Shown here in pieces: positions 50,302 to 60,086 of a stretch of DNA of 64,000 bases. Source of the DNA: Arthrobacter sp. zg-Y820 (GTDB taxonomy: Bacteria; Actinomycetota; Actinomycetes; Actinomycetales; Micrococcaceae); the NCBI RefSeq assembly GCF_030142155.1, contig NZ_CP126247.1, positions 3,224,001 to 3,288,000 on the forward strand, in the 5' to 3' direction. A program made the translations under genes and the position numbers. The notes beneath the pieces were generated by a model. It was given only the letters and a program-made list of their open reading frames with translations, searched no databases and had not been told where the DNA came from. The first letter of the stretch is position 1, and the number at the start of each line of letters is the position of its first letter.

Positions 50302-51645
50302 ATGAGTCCACTTCACGCTTCCCCAAATCCACTGCGGCGCCGTGTGCAGGTGCTCGGCAAAAAGGCCCGCGGAGCCCTCGGCTCCCGTATTCGGTCCCTC
50401 CGTCGGCGGCGGCGCGCAACCACTTGGCCGACAGTGGCCGTGATCCCGCCAAGGGTGGAACCGGTGACGACCCTGACAGCGGAACCGGAAGGGGCAGAAT
50501 CGGCGGAGGCTGAAAGGGCGGTGGCAACCCTGACGGCGGAACCGGAAGCTGAAACGGCGGAGGCAGAACCGGCGGTGGCAACCCTGACGGCGGAACCGGA
50601 AGCTGAAACGGCGGAGGCAGAACCGGCGATCGAAACGACGGCCGAGATCCTGATAGCCGAACCGATGATCGAGGAAACTCCGGCGGACCCGGACCCGGAC
50701 CCCGGGACGGCGGTGGCAACAACCCTGACGGCGGACCCGAAACCGGAGCCCGAGACGGCGGTGCCAACCCTGGTCTCGGAACCGGAACCGGAACCGGACC
50801 CGGAGCCCGAGACGGCGGTGCCAACCCTGACGGTGGACCGAGAGCCAGAAACGACCCCCCTGACGGCTGATGAACCGGCGACGGCCACGGCGGTGCCGAC
50901 CCTGACGGCAGAGCCGGCCCTCGAGACAACGCCGTCGGACCCGGGCCTGGGCCCGGAGCCCCGAACGGCGGTGGCGACCCTGACGGCGGAACCGGAAACG
51001 GACCCGGCCACACGCTCCGGGACACCACCGGACGCACCACCCATCACAGCACCTGAAACCCCGCAGATGCCTCCCGGCGAAGAGGCGGCTGCACTCCCCC
51101 TGTCCGGCCGAATCCCGTTTGGCCGCACGGCGGGCGGCGTTTCAGTGCCCGCACCGCCCGCAGCCACTCCACGGCCGGCGGTGCCGGCACGGATTCCCTA
51201 CCGGGAGTGGAAGGGCCGACGTCCGCGGGCAGTGGGACTGTCTTTTGCCGCCATCGTGATGGCCGGCATCATCAGTCTCGGCGGAGGCATAGCGGCGAGC
51301 CGCGCCCCGGTCACGGAACCTCCGGCCTATGCCGGCCTGCTCGAGATATTCGGCGTCGACGCCGCAGAATATGTAACCACCATCCAGACGGTCACACTCG
51401 CCACCGCCCTGGTGGTCTTCGGTCTCTATCTGCTGGTCGCCGTCCTGATACGGGAGGGCCGGAACTGGGCGCGCATCGGCGCCTCGGTCTTGGCTCCCAT
51501 GGCACTGGTAGCGACCATGCAGGCCGCGGCCGTGTTGCAGGTGTTTGCCGTGCTGGTGGCAATCGCGGGACTCTCGCTGCTCTATCTGGACGAATGCAAC
51601 AGGTACTTTCGACCCCGGCGCAGCCGGTACTTGAGTATGCGCTGA
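50302..51645 (+). CDS. Membrane protein with Pro/Glu/Thr repeat N-terminus
   Basis: From ATG 50302 the product is 447 residues; a TTG at 50230 would add 24. It begins with a strongly basic stretch (LRRRVQVLGKKARGA, then SLRRRRRATTW), continues with about 250 residues of acidic repeats built on VATLTAEPE, AETAEAEPA and PEPEPDPEPETAVPTL, and ends with four helices from about residue 312. The domain contains LYLLVAVLIREGRNWARI, as in the preceding gene, so the membrane domains are paralogous while the N-termini are unrelated. The basic start and acidic middle could pair electrostatically. The promoter is not clear. Function unknown. Confidence 0.75.
   Translation: MSPLHASPNPLRRRVQVLGKKARGALGSRIRSLRRRRRATTWPTVAVIPPRVEPVTTLTAEPEGAESAEAERAVATLTAEPEAETAEAEPAVATLTAEPEAETAEAEPAIETTAEILIAEPMIEETPADPDPDPGTAVATTLTADPKPEPETAVPTLVSEPEPEPDPEPETAVPTLTVDREPETTPLTADEPATATAVPTLTAEPALETTPSDPGLGPEPRTAVATLTAEPETDPATRSGTPPDAPPITAPETPQMPPGEEAAALPLSGRIPFGRTAGGVSVPAPPAATPRPAVPARIPYREWKGRRPRAVGLSFAAIVMAGIISLGGGIAASRAPVTEPPAYAGLLEIFGVDAAEYVTTIQTVTLATALVVFGLYLLVAVLIREGRNWARIGASVLAPMALVATMQAAAVLQVFAVLVAIAGLSLLYLDECNRYFRPRRSRYLSMR
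50521..50628 (+). repeat. Exact 54-bp tandem duplication inside the repeat protein gene
   Basis: Bases 50521-50574 and 50575-50628 are identical units coding for 18 residues. A degenerate earlier unit begins near 50464 and further shorter related units follow up to about 51000. Confidence 0.9.
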
Positions 51646-51653
51646 CCGCGAGG

Positions 51654-52364
51654 CTAGGTGGCCAGCCGGGACCGGGCTTCGGAGGCGATGTCCGAGACTT
51701 GGGCCCGCTGTGCGTGATAGGCCAAAATCTGCAATTCGGTGGCCATGTCCACCTTGCGCACCTGAACGTGGTCCGGAACCTGCAGCACCACTGGCGCGAA
51801 GCTCAGAATACTGGTGATGCCGCACGCGACCAGCCGGTCGCAGAGGTTCTGGGCCACGTCGGCGGGGACGGACAGGACGGCCATGTTGGCCTTGGCACGG
51901 TCCAGGACGCTTTCCATGACGTCGACGGAACTGACGCGCAGCCAGCCGACTTCCTGTCCGATCACCAGCTGGTCGGCGTCGAACAGGGCAACCACCTCAA
52001 ATCCGCGCGACCCGAATCCCGGATACCCGGCAAGGGCCCTGCCCAGGTTTCCGGCACCGACGATCGCCACCCGCCAGTTCCGGGTCAGGCCCAGGGCGGC
52101 CGCAATCTGCTCGCTGAGGTAGGACACGTCATAGCCCACGCCGCGGGTGCCGTAGGAACCCAGATAGGAAAGGTCCTTGCGGAGCTTGGGGGAATTAACC
52201 CCCGCCGCTTCCGCCAGCTCATCCGATGAGACCCGCTCAATGCCCTCGCCCAGCATGCTGCTCAGCGCCCGCAGGTAGATCGTCAGGCGGGCCAGCGACG
52301 CAGGCGGAATATGCCGGGCGGTAACTGCACCGGCCGGTCGGCCTGGTTCCTCGGAGATGCTCAC
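51654..52364 (-). CDS. rex: Redox-sensing transcriptional repressor Rex
   Basis: A 236-residue repressor that senses NADH/NAD+. An N-terminal winged helix (about 25-80, with VNSPKLRKDLSYLGSYGTRG as the recognition region) precedes a Rossmann domain with GAGNLG (103-108), then a domain-swapped C-terminal helix. It typically represses respiratory and fermentation genes in actinobacteria when NADH is low. GTG start, no clear ribosome site. I looked for a Rex operator (TTGTGAA-n-TTCACAA) upstream and did not find one. Confidence 0.94.
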   Translation of the reverse strand: MSISEEPGRPAGAVTARHIPPASLARLTIYLRALSSMLGEGIERVSSDELAEAAGVNSPKLRKDLSYLGSYGTRGVGYDVSYLSEQIAAALGLTRNWRVAIVGAGNLGRALAGYPGFGSRGFEVVALFDADQLVIGQEVGWLRVSSVDVMESVLDRAKANMAVLSVPADVAQNLCDRLVACGITSILSFAPVVLQVPDHVQVRKVDMATELQILAYHAQRAQVSDIASEARSRLAT

Positions 52365-52496
52365 ATGTCCCTATCATTTGTTGGGTACTCCCGCGGCGGG
52401 CGCGAGCCTGTGCCGCACCTGATGCTGCCCGGTACGCCAGGTCTACCCGGTTTTCCCACTCTAAGCCCGAGGCAGGGCGGGACAAAGCCCCGGATC

Positions 52497-52751
52497 CTAG
52501 GCTCCCAGGAGCCGGCGGATCCGAGCCTCATCAAGCTGCCAGAAATCACGCTGGACCCCGTCGATCAGGAGCACCGGTATCTCCTCCCCAAACCGGGACG
52601 TCAGTTCCGCATCGCCTTCAATGGACTGTTCGCGCCAGCTGATGGCGAGGTCAGCACGAATCCGTTCCAGAACCGCACGGGCCGCTTCGCACAGGTGGCA
52701 GCCCGGCCGGGTGAGCAGGAGGAGATCTGGGGACGTGTCCGAGGAGGTCAT
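52497..52751 (-). CDS. Glutaredoxin-like protein (DUF836)
   Basis: An 84-residue thioredoxin-fold protein with the redox pair CHLC (Cys18-Cys21) in LLLTRPGCHLCEAARAVL and the cis-Pro segment EIPVLLIDG. It ends close after the fold, so it is a single-domain protein. The start ATG 52751 has TATTTT six bases upstream (leaderless). The longer in-frame reading would run through the divergent HAD gene. In actinobacteria such a gene often lies beside hemA and rex. Confidence 0.88.
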   Translation of the reverse strand: MTSSDTSPDLLLLTRPGCHLCEAARAVLERIRADLAISWREQSIEGDAELTSRFGEEIPVLLIDGVQRDFWQLDEARIRRLLGA

Positions 52752-52757
52752 ACTTCT

Positions 52758-52763
52758 AAAATA
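52758..52763 (-). promoter_or_regulatory. -10 element of leaderless glutaredoxin-like transcript
   Basis: TATTTT on the minus strand, six bases before ATG 52751. It forms a divergent pair with the HAD-IB promoter in an 88-bp gap. Confidence 0.6.
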
Positions 52764-52826
52764 GCCGCCCGGTCCAGTACCTGCGTTCCGCCGAACGGGC
52801 GACCGTGACCCCGGCGACTTAATGCG

Positions 52827-52832
52827 TAGACT
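52827..52832 (+). promoter_or_regulatory. -10 element of leaderless HAD-IB transcript
   Basis: TAGACT ends seven bases before ATG 52840. Confidence 0.6.
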
Positions 52833-52839
52833 CAGGGGT

Positions 52840-53652
52840 ATGCCCCGAACCACCGCAGTACGAGCCGCCGAGCCTCCAGCAGCGGCGGTCAAACCTGGCG
52901 AGGCTGCGTTCTTTGATGTGGACAACACCCTGATGCGGGGAGCCAGCCTGTTCCATGTGGGCCGCAAGATGTACCAGCGCAAGGTTTTCACGCTTCGGGA
53001 GGCGTTTGGCTTCGCCCGCAAGCAGGCACGGTTCATGCTGCAGGGCGAGAACCTCAAGGACGTGCACTCGGTGCGCGACGCCGCCCTGACTTTGGCCACG
53101 GGCCTCGCCGCGGCAGATATCAGGGTCCTCGGCGAAGAAGTCTACGACGAGATGATCGAATCCAAGATCTGGCCGGGAACCCGGGCGCTGACCGAGCAGC
53201 ACATGAAATCCGGCCGTCCCGTCTGGCTGGTCACCGGCACGCCCGTTGAGGTGGCTTCAGTGATCGCGGACCGGCTGCACCTGACGGGCGCCCTGGGAAC
53301 TGTGAGCGAAATCGACGACGGGCTTTACACGGGCCGTTTGGTGGGCGAATTCCTGCACGGCCCGGCCAAGGCCGAAGGCGTCAAGGTCCTGGCGGAAAAA
53401 GAAGGCCTCGACCTGGGCCGCTGCTGGGCCTACAGCGATTCCTACAACGACGTGCCCCTGCTCAGCATTGTCGGGCACCCGGTGGCCATCAACCCGGACT
53501 CCCGGCTGCGCCGGCATGCGCGGGACCGCAATTGGCCCATCTATGACTTCCGCTCGGGACGCCGGGCCGCCACCCTGGGCTTGAAGAGCGCCACCGTGGC
53601 CGGGGGCGCCTACGGGCTGTGGCGGGGCTTCTCCTGGGTCAGGTCCCGCTAG
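52840..53652 (+). CDS. HAD-IB family hydrolase (SerB1-like)
   Basis: A 270-residue HAD-superfamily phosphatase of subfamily IB. Motif I is FDVDNTL (Asp26, Asp28), motif II VTGTP, and motif IV DSYNDVPLL. The cap is the IB helical type, with ASLFHVGRKMYQRKVFTLRE. It may be a phosphoserine phosphatase or act on a lipid head group; the substrate is inferred. The C-terminal 25 residues are hydrophobic and basic (TVAGGAYGLWRGFSWVRSR). Confidence 0.88.
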   Translation: MPRTTAVRAAEPPAAAVKPGEAAFFDVDNTLMRGASLFHVGRKMYQRKVFTLREAFGFARKQARFMLQGENLKDVHSVRDAALTLATGLAAADIRVLGEEVYDEMIESKIWPGTRALTEQHMKSGRPVWLVTGTPVEVASVIADRLHLTGALGTVSEIDDGLYTGRLVGEFLHGPAKAEGVKVLAEKEGLDLGRCWAYSDSYNDVPLLSIVGHPVAINPDSRLRRHARDRNWPIYDFRSGRRAATLGLKSATVAGGAYGLWRGFSWVRSR

Positions 53653-53683
53653 CGCCGGGAAGGCGCCCGCGCGTTTAAACAAC

Positions 53684-53716
53684 AAACCCGCCGGCTCCGA
53701 AGTGCACGGCGGGTTT
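53684..53716. terminator. Bidirectional terminator between HAD-IB and bS22 genes
   Basis: AAACCCGCCG (53684-53693) and CGGCGGGTTT (53707-53716) are exact inverted repeats with a 13-nt loop, serving the convergent genes on both sides. Confidence 0.85.
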
Positions 53717-53734
53717 GTCCAGGAAAGATCCTGG

Positions 53735-53833
53735 TTACTTCTTGTTGCGACGCTGGTGGCGGGTCTTGCGAAGCAGCTTACGATGCTTCTTCTTGGCCAT
53801 ACGCTTGCGGCGCTTCTTGATTACTGAACCCAC
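53735..53833 (-). CDS. 30S ribosomal protein bS22 (AURKAIP1/COX24 domain)
   Basis: A 32-residue, extremely basic protein (GSVIKKRRKRMAKKKHRK, then LLRKTRHQRRNKK), missed by length-based gene calling. It matches the small ribosomal protein bS22 described in mycobacteria. Start GTG has GAGGA five bases upstream. The next gene upstream (HTH protein) is the same neighbour as in mycobacteria, where the order proC, HTH, bS22 is found. Confidence 0.93.
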   Translation of the reverse strand: MGSVIKKRRKRMAKKKHRKLLRKTRHQRRNKK

Positions 53834-53980
53834 AGAGTCCTCACAAACTTGAAATAGTCAGACGCCGGCTCCAACGCTTCGGCACCGTTGGCACCCGCGC
53901 GTCGACACCGGCAGATAGTTGCCACGATGTAAAACGTTCTTTAACAGGGTACCGCCTCGCCGCGGTATCCAGTGACAGCG

Positions 53981-54193
53981 CTACGCAGTGTCCGAGCGAC
54001 GGTCAATCACGGCGTTTTTCAGCACCTGCTGGACCGCTGATTCGGGCACGCGGTAGGAGCGCCCGAAACGGACAGCGGGCAGCTCGCCCGAATGCACCAG
54101 CCGGTACACGGTCATCTTGGACACACGCATGACATCCGCGACCTCTGACACGGTCAGAAACCGTACGTCCGAGAAATTGCCCTCGTCTGCCAT
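53981..54193 (-). CDS. Excisionase-type helix-turn-helix protein
   Basis: A 70-residue DNA-binding protein with a MerR-like winged HTH: FLTVSEVADVMRVSKMTVYRLVHSGELPAVRFGRSYRVPESAVQQVL. The whole protein is the domain plus a short tail. Despite the name it is a conserved chromosomal gene in actinobacteria, near bS22, and not a mobile-element excisionase. ATG 54193 has AAGG four bases upstream; the longer in-frame reading is a shadow. Confidence 0.88.
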   Translation of the reverse strand: MADEGNFSDVRFLTVSEVADVMRVSKMTVYRLVHSGELPAVRFGRSYRVPESAVQQVLKNAVIDRRSDTA

Positions 54194-54387
54194 TTGCCTT
54201 GAGTTCCTTTGCTGATGTGCAACAACCGGCTGCAATGCAGCGTCAATCCGAAGACGCGGGTGCCTGCTGGGGACTGCCACTGGGTTTAACCGTCCGGTCT
54301 TCCACTCTAGTGTCTGAGGTCACCATAGTGGAAGTTCACCCGCCATCTTCAGCCGTCGACCGACCGCTTCCGCCGGGGTGCGGCGGG

Positions 54388-55767
<1,380 letters not shown>

Positions 55768-55814
55768 CTAGCGGTCCGGTGCCGGGCCTGCGACGTGTGA
55801 CGGGGGAAGACGCC

Positions 55815-56429
55815 CTAGGAGCGACGACGTCGGAACTTCGGGAACTGCCCCAGCAGATCGGCGGCGCGTTCGGCCGCCCTGCCCACGGTGCGTCCCAGAT
55901 GCTGCGCGGCGACCGGATCCCCGCCGACCGGCTGCGCTTCGGCGCTTCCGGATTCCAGTGCGGCTGCCGCGGCCGCCGCTGCCGTGCGGGGATCAGCTGT
56001 GCGGGACTCGGCCATGCGGGAGTCAGCCGACGACGGCCGGCCGGCAAACAGCTGCCGTCCGGTGCGGGCCGTCCCCGAGTTGTTCCCGGCGGGACTGATC
56101 CCCGTCGCGGTGGCCACTGCGGCCACTGAAGCGAGCCGTGTGTCGGGAGTCTTTGCCGCTTGGAGCGACGGAAGGTCGAAGGCCCGGAGCCACAGCACGA
56201 TCTCATCTAGCGGAGCGGTCTGCAGCGAGTAGTAGCGTTTCTGTCCTTCGGCCCGCATGCTGACCAGGCCGGCCTCCCGGAGGACCTTCAGGTGCTTCGA
56301 GACGGTGGGCTGGCTGACTTCCAGCTCTTCCACGAGGGCGCCCACGGATTTATCTCCGCTGCGCAGCGCCCCCAGCAGCTCACGGCGGGTGCCTTCCGCA
56401 ATGACGGCAAAAACATCATCGATGACCAT
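55815..56429 (-). CDS. ArsR-family regulator with Ala-rich C-terminal extension
   Basis: A 204-residue protein. The winged HTH (about 1-80, FAVIAEGTRRELLGALRSGDKSVGALVEELEVSQPTVSKHLKVLREAGLV-type order) is a clear ArsR domain; no metal-binding Cys is in it, so the signal is unlikely to be metal. The 110 residues after are Ala/Ser/Thr/Gly-rich, including a nine-Ala run, and are probably disordered. ATG 56429 has TAAAGT seven bases upstream. Confidence 0.85.
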   Translation of the reverse strand: MVIDDVFAVIAEGTRRELLGALRSGDKSVGALVEELEVSQPTVSKHLKVLREAGLVSMRAEGQKRYYSLQTAPLDEIVLWLRAFDLPSLQAAKTPDTRLASVAAVATATGISPAGNNSGTARTGRQLFAGRPSSADSRMAESRTADPRTAAAAAAAALESGSAEAQPVGGDPVAAQHLGRTVGRAAERAADLLGQFPKFRRRRS

Positions 56430-56436
56430 GACACCC

Positions 56437-56442
56437 ACTTTA
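56437..56442 (-). promoter_or_regulatory. -10 element of leaderless arsR-like transcript
   Basis: TAAAGT on the minus strand, seven bases before ATG 56429. Confidence 0.55.
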
Positions 56443-56513
56443 TCCGTTCCCCGGCCAAAGGCCGGTTTCGCTGCCGGGCCGGTCCGCAGCTGCGCCGCCG
56501 CGGACCGGTTTGC

Positions 56514-57722
56514 CTAGTCGAACCAGGGATCAAGGCCATGCAGCGGAAAGACTTCCTTGCGGGTGGCCATCACCGTGCGGTCGATCTCGTCGTTGGGGTC
56601 GTAGCCGACTTCCCAGGACCGCCACCACAGCTCAATCCCGTCGCCCATCAGCGGCGGGGAATCCTCCCCGTACCGCTCCTTGACGTACTCCCGCCACGGT
56701 TCGGGGACCGGGGTGTTGCACCGGATGCGGCCGTTGGCCGCCACTGACATCAGCAGGCTCCAGGACCGCGGCACCACGGAAACCACGTTGTATCCCCCGC
56801 CGCCCGTGGCGATCCACCGTCCGCCGCAGAGGGTGGATGCAAGGTCGGCGATCGTCAGGGCCGCCTGCCGCTGGGTGTCCACGCTGAGCCGGAGGTTGGT
56901 CAGCGGATCATCGGTGTGGCTGTCGCAGCCATGCTGACTCACGATCACGTCCGGGGCAAAAGCCTCAGCCAGTTGCGGAACCACTGCATGGAAGGCCCGC
57001 AGCCAACCGCTGTCGCCCGTCCTGGCCGGCAGCGCAACGTTGACTGCCGTTCCTTCCGCGCCGGGGCCGCCGGTCTCATTGGCGAAGCCGGTGCCCGGGA
57101 AGAGCGTCAGCCCGCTTTCATGCAGGGAAATCGTCATGACCCGGGGGTCGTTCCAGAAGATGCTCTGGGTGCCGTCGCCGTGGTGGGCGTCGACGTCGAT
57201 GTAGAGGACCTTGTTGGCACCGCCGGCGAGCAGCCGGGCGACGGCGGCCGCGGCGTCGTTGTAGATGCAGAAACCAGAGGCGTGCTCGGCGGCCGCGTGA
57301 TGCATGCCGCCGCCGAAGTTCACGGCGTGCAGCACATCGCCGGAGAGGACGGCGTCGGCCGCGGCCAGCGAACCGCCCACGAGCCGCGCACTGGCGTCAT
57401 GCATGCCGGCGAAAGCCGGATTGTCCTCGGTGCCGAGCCCATACTTTTCATTGGTGGACCCCGGATCCGCGCTGACGCTGCGGACCCCGGCAATGTACTC
57501 GCTGCCGTGCACCGTCCCGAGCTCCTGGTCACTGGCCACGAACGGCTCGCCCAGGGACACGCCCGGCAGGTCAAAGATCCCCAGGTCCCTTGCCAGCCTG
57601 GCGGTGAGGTCCAGGCGCAGCGGACTCATGGGATGGCCAAGCCCAAAGTTGTAGTCCAGCATGGCCTCGTGCCAGATGATGCGGGTCGGCATGACCGGAA
57701 GACTGAGTCCGCGGTTGATCAT
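56514..57722 (-). CDS. acuC: Acetoin utilization protein AcuC-like (histone deacetylase family)
   Basis: A 402-residue class-I-type deacetylase, in bacteria acting on acetyl-CoA synthetase or polyamines. Active-site His pair is GGGMHHAA, zinc ligands lie in YIDVDAHHGDG and later in VSQHGCDSHTDDPL, and GGGGYN is the Gly loop with Tyr. All ligands are present. Start ATG 57722 has TAGCCT seven bases upstream; a longer frame exists but would lie before the promoter. It is divergent from trkH. Confidence 0.9.
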   Translation of the reverse strand: MINRGLSLPVMPTRIIWHEAMLDYNFGLGHPMSPLRLDLTARLARDLGIFDLPGVSLGEPFVASDQELGTVHGSEYIAGVRSVSADPGSTNEKYGLGTEDNPAFAGMHDASARLVGGSLAAADAVLSGDVLHAVNFGGGMHHAAAEHASGFCIYNDAAAAVARLLAGGANKVLYIDVDAHHGDGTQSIFWNDPRVMTISLHESGLTLFPGTGFANETGGPGAEGTAVNVALPARTGDSGWLRAFHAVVPQLAEAFAPDVIVSQHGCDSHTDDPLTNLRLSVDTQRQAALTIADLASTLCGGRWIATGGGGYNVVSVVPRSWSLLMSVAANGRIRCNTPVPEPWREYVKERYGEDSPPLMGDGIELWWRSWEVGYDPNDEIDRTVMATRKEVFPLHGLDPWFD

Positions 57723-57729
57723 GCTGAAC

Positions 57730-57735
57730 AGGCTA
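57730..57735 (-). promoter_or_regulatory. -10 element of leaderless acuC transcript
   Basis: TAGCCT on the minus strand, seven bases before ATG 57722. Confidence 0.5.
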
Positions 57736-57863
57736 CGCGATGTGCGCAATACTAGGAGACTGACACCGCGGCACGCCGCCGGACGCTGCCGGCAGCCGCA
57801 TCGGTGGTTTACTACTGCGCGGAGCACCGCACCCCATCTGGAACCAAGGAAACAAGCACGAAT

Positions 57864-59273
57864 ATGGCACCCATCCGGCAGCCCCGGCTGCAGCTGCGGC
57901 AGCTAAACCCCTTGCGGGCGTTCTCCGCGCTGCGCGACTTCGTGGATGCCCTGGCTGCCAGTTCCCCCGCCCGGCTGGCCCTGATTGTCTTCGCCCTGGT
58001 GATCCTGCTGTTCACCGCCCTGCTGTCGCTGCCTGCCTCGTCGAGCAGCGGTGACGTCACTCCCCTGCACGACGCCCTCTTCACCGCAGTGTCGGCTGTC
58101 TGCGTCACCGGGCTGACCGTGGTGTCCACCGCCACGCACTGGTCCGGCTTCGGGCAGGTGCTGATCCTGATCGCCATCCAGGTGGGCGGGCTGGGCATCC
58201 TGACCATGGCATCGCTGCTGGCCCTGGCCGTGAACCGGCGGCTGGGCGTGCGCGGAAAGCTGATTGCCCAGGAAGGCATGAACACCGGCCGCCTGGGGGA
58301 AGTCGGTTCGCTGCTGCGCATCGTGGTCACCACCACCGTGGCGATCGAGCTGGTGCTGGCCTTGATCATGGCCCCCCGGTTCATGATTCTGGGAGAGTCC
58401 CCCGGCCAGGCAATCTGGCATGCCGTGTTCTATTCAATCTCCGCGTTCAACAACGCCGGCTTCACCCCGCACTCGGACGGGCTGGTGCCGTACGACGAAG
58501 ATCTGTGGATCCTCGGGCCGCTGATGGCGGGGGTTTTCCTGGGCAGCCTCGGCTTCCCGGTGATCATGGTCCTGCTGCAGAGCAAATTCCACGTCAAGCA
58601 ATGGAATCTGCACACCAAGCTCACACTGCTTGTCACTACCATTCTGCTGGTCGGCGGCAGCGTCCTTTGGGGCGCCTTCGAATGGTTCAACACCGCCACC
58701 ATCGGCGACATGAACGTGGCGGACCGGATCCTGCATTCGGTGTTCGCCTCCGTGATGACCCGGTCCGGCGGCTTCAACCTGGTGGACATGTCCGACCTGG
58801 ATTCCAGCACGCTGGTCATCACCGACATGCTCATGTTCGCCGGCGGCGGCTCTGCCTCCACCGCCGGCGGCATCAAGGTCACCACCCTGGCCGTCATCTT
58901 CCTGGCGATCGTGGCCGAAGCCCGCGGTGACTCCGATGTGCGGGCCTTCGGCAGGACCATTGCGTACAGCGCAATGCGGGTGGCCATCTCGGTGGTCGTC
59001 CTCGGCGCCACCCTGGTGGCCGTGGCCACGGTGGCGCTGCTGGCCATCACCGCTGAGACGCTGGAGCCGGTCCTGTTCGAGGTGATTTCCGCCTTTGCCA
59101 CGGTTGGGCTGAGCACGGGACTGAGCGAAGCGTTGCCGCCGGCCGGCAAATACCTGCTCGCCGCCCTCATGTTCGCCGGCCGCGTGGGTACCATTACCCT
59201 GGCCGCGGCCCTGGCAACCCGGCAGCGCAACACGCTGTACCACTACCCCGAAGAAAGGCCAATCATTGGCTGA
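57864..59273 (+). CDS. TrkH/KtrB-family potassium uptake pore
   Basis: A 469-residue membrane protein with four MPM repeats. Pore-loop filters are SAVCVTGLTVV, SAFNNAGFTPH, VMTRSGGFNLV and SAFATVGLSTG, each with the conserved Gly. It transports K+ together with the TrkA-type subunit encoded directly after it, overlapping by eight bases. The N-terminal 55 residues are basic and cytoplasmic. Start at ATG 57864 (MAPIRQPRLQL). Confidence 0.93.
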   Translation: MAPIRQPRLQLRQLNPLRAFSALRDFVDALAASSPARLALIVFALVILLFTALLSLPASSSSGDVTPLHDALFTAVSAVCVTGLTVVSTATHWSGFGQVLILIAIQVGGLGILTMASLLALAVNRRLGVRGKLIAQEGMNTGRLGEVGSLLRIVVTTTVAIELVLALIMAPRFMILGESPGQAIWHAVFYSISAFNNAGFTPHSDGLVPYDEDLWILGPLMAGVFLGSLGFPVIMVLLQSKFHVKQWNLHTKLTLLVTTILLVGGSVLWGAFEWFNTATIGDMNVADRILHSVFASVMTRSGGFNLVDMSDLDSSTLVITDMLMFAGGGSASTAGGIKVTTLAVIFLAIVAEARGDSDVRAFGRTIAYSAMRVAISVVVLGATLVAVATVALLAITAETLEPVLFEVISAFATVGLSTGLSEALPPAGKYLLAALMFAGRVGTITLAAALATRQRNTLYHYPEERPIIG

Positions 59274-59934
59274 CAGACCAGCTCACAACGCTCCCGTCCT
59301 CGTCATCGGATTGGGACGCTTTGGCTCCGCCACCGCTGAACAGCTGGTTAAGCAGGGCCGCGAAGTCCTCGCCATCGAGCGCGATCCGAGCCTGGTCCAG
59401 AAGGCGTCAAGCCTCCTGACCCACGTGGTGCAGGCCGACGCCACCAACATCGATGCCCTCAAGCAGCTGGGCGCGCAGGACTTTTCCTCCGCCGTCGTCG
59501 GCGTCGGCACCTCCATCGAATCCAGTGTGCTGATCACCGTGAACCTGGTGGATCTGGGCATCGAGCACCTCTGGGTCAAGGCGATCACTTCCGCGCACGG
59601 CAAGATCCTGACCCGGATCGGCGCCAACCACGTGATTTATCCGGAGGCCGACGCCGGCCGGCGCGCGGCGCACCTGGTCGGCGGCCGCATGCTGGACTTC
59701 ATCGAGTTCGACGACGACTTCGCCATCGTGAAGATGTATCCGCCCCGGGAAACCCAGGGCTTCACGCTGGGCGAGTCCAACGTGCGCTCCAAGTACGGGG
59801 TCACCGTGGTGGGCGTGAAGTCACCCGGTGAGGACTTCACCTACGCGCGGGCAGACACCAGGGTGTCGTCCCGCGACATGCTGATTGTCTCCGGACACGT
59901 GGACCTGCTCGAGCGGTTCGCCGCCCGCCCCTAG
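59266..59934 (+). CDS. TrkA/KtrA-family potassium uptake regulatory subunit
   Basis: A 222-residue RCK protein that gates the pore by binding nucleotide. The N-terminal Rossmann motif is VIGLGRFGSATAEQL, and the C-terminal TrkA_C domain has FTYARADTRVSSRDMLIVSG. The start is TTG inside the end of the pore gene, so translation is coupled. Confidence 0.94.
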   Translation: MADRPAHNAPVLVIGLGRFGSATAEQLVKQGREVLAIERDPSLVQKASSLLTHVVQADATNIDALKQLGAQDFSSAVVGVGTSIESSVLITVNLVDLGIEHLWVKAITSAHGKILTRIGANHVIYPEADAGRRAAHLVGGRMLDFIEFDDDFAIVKMYPPRETQGFTLGESNVRSKYGVTVVGVKSPGEDFTYARADTRVSSRDMLIVSGHVDLLERFAARP

Positions 59935-59983
59935 CTTTCTGCGCGTCCGTCCCGCGGGGTTCTTTCCATCCTGCGGACGTTCC

Positions 59984-60069
59984 CGCACCGAGAGCGCAGC
60001 TATGGCGACTTCCACGCTGGGCGGCGCCATCGCGGCGCACCGAAAGCGCAGCTATGGCGGCTTCCACGC
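59984..60069. repeat. Two direct copies of a 34-bp intergenic repeat
   Basis: CGCACCGAGAGCGCAGCTAT.. at 59984-60017 recurs at 60036-60069 with two mismatches. The spacer contains GGCGCCATCGCGGCGC. Located between trkA and proC, both converging here. Confidence 0.85.
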
Positions 60070-60086
60070 GGACCCGGCCGACGCCG

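Noticed and set aside
52365..52496. Rex operator upstream of rex
   Set aside because: No TTGTGAA/TTCACAA dyad was found in this stretch; autoregulation could not be supported.
53981..54193. Phage or integrative-element excisionase
   Set aside because: The protein has an excisionase-type HTH but no integrase, att site or phage gene nearby, and the neighbourhood is conserved chromosomal.
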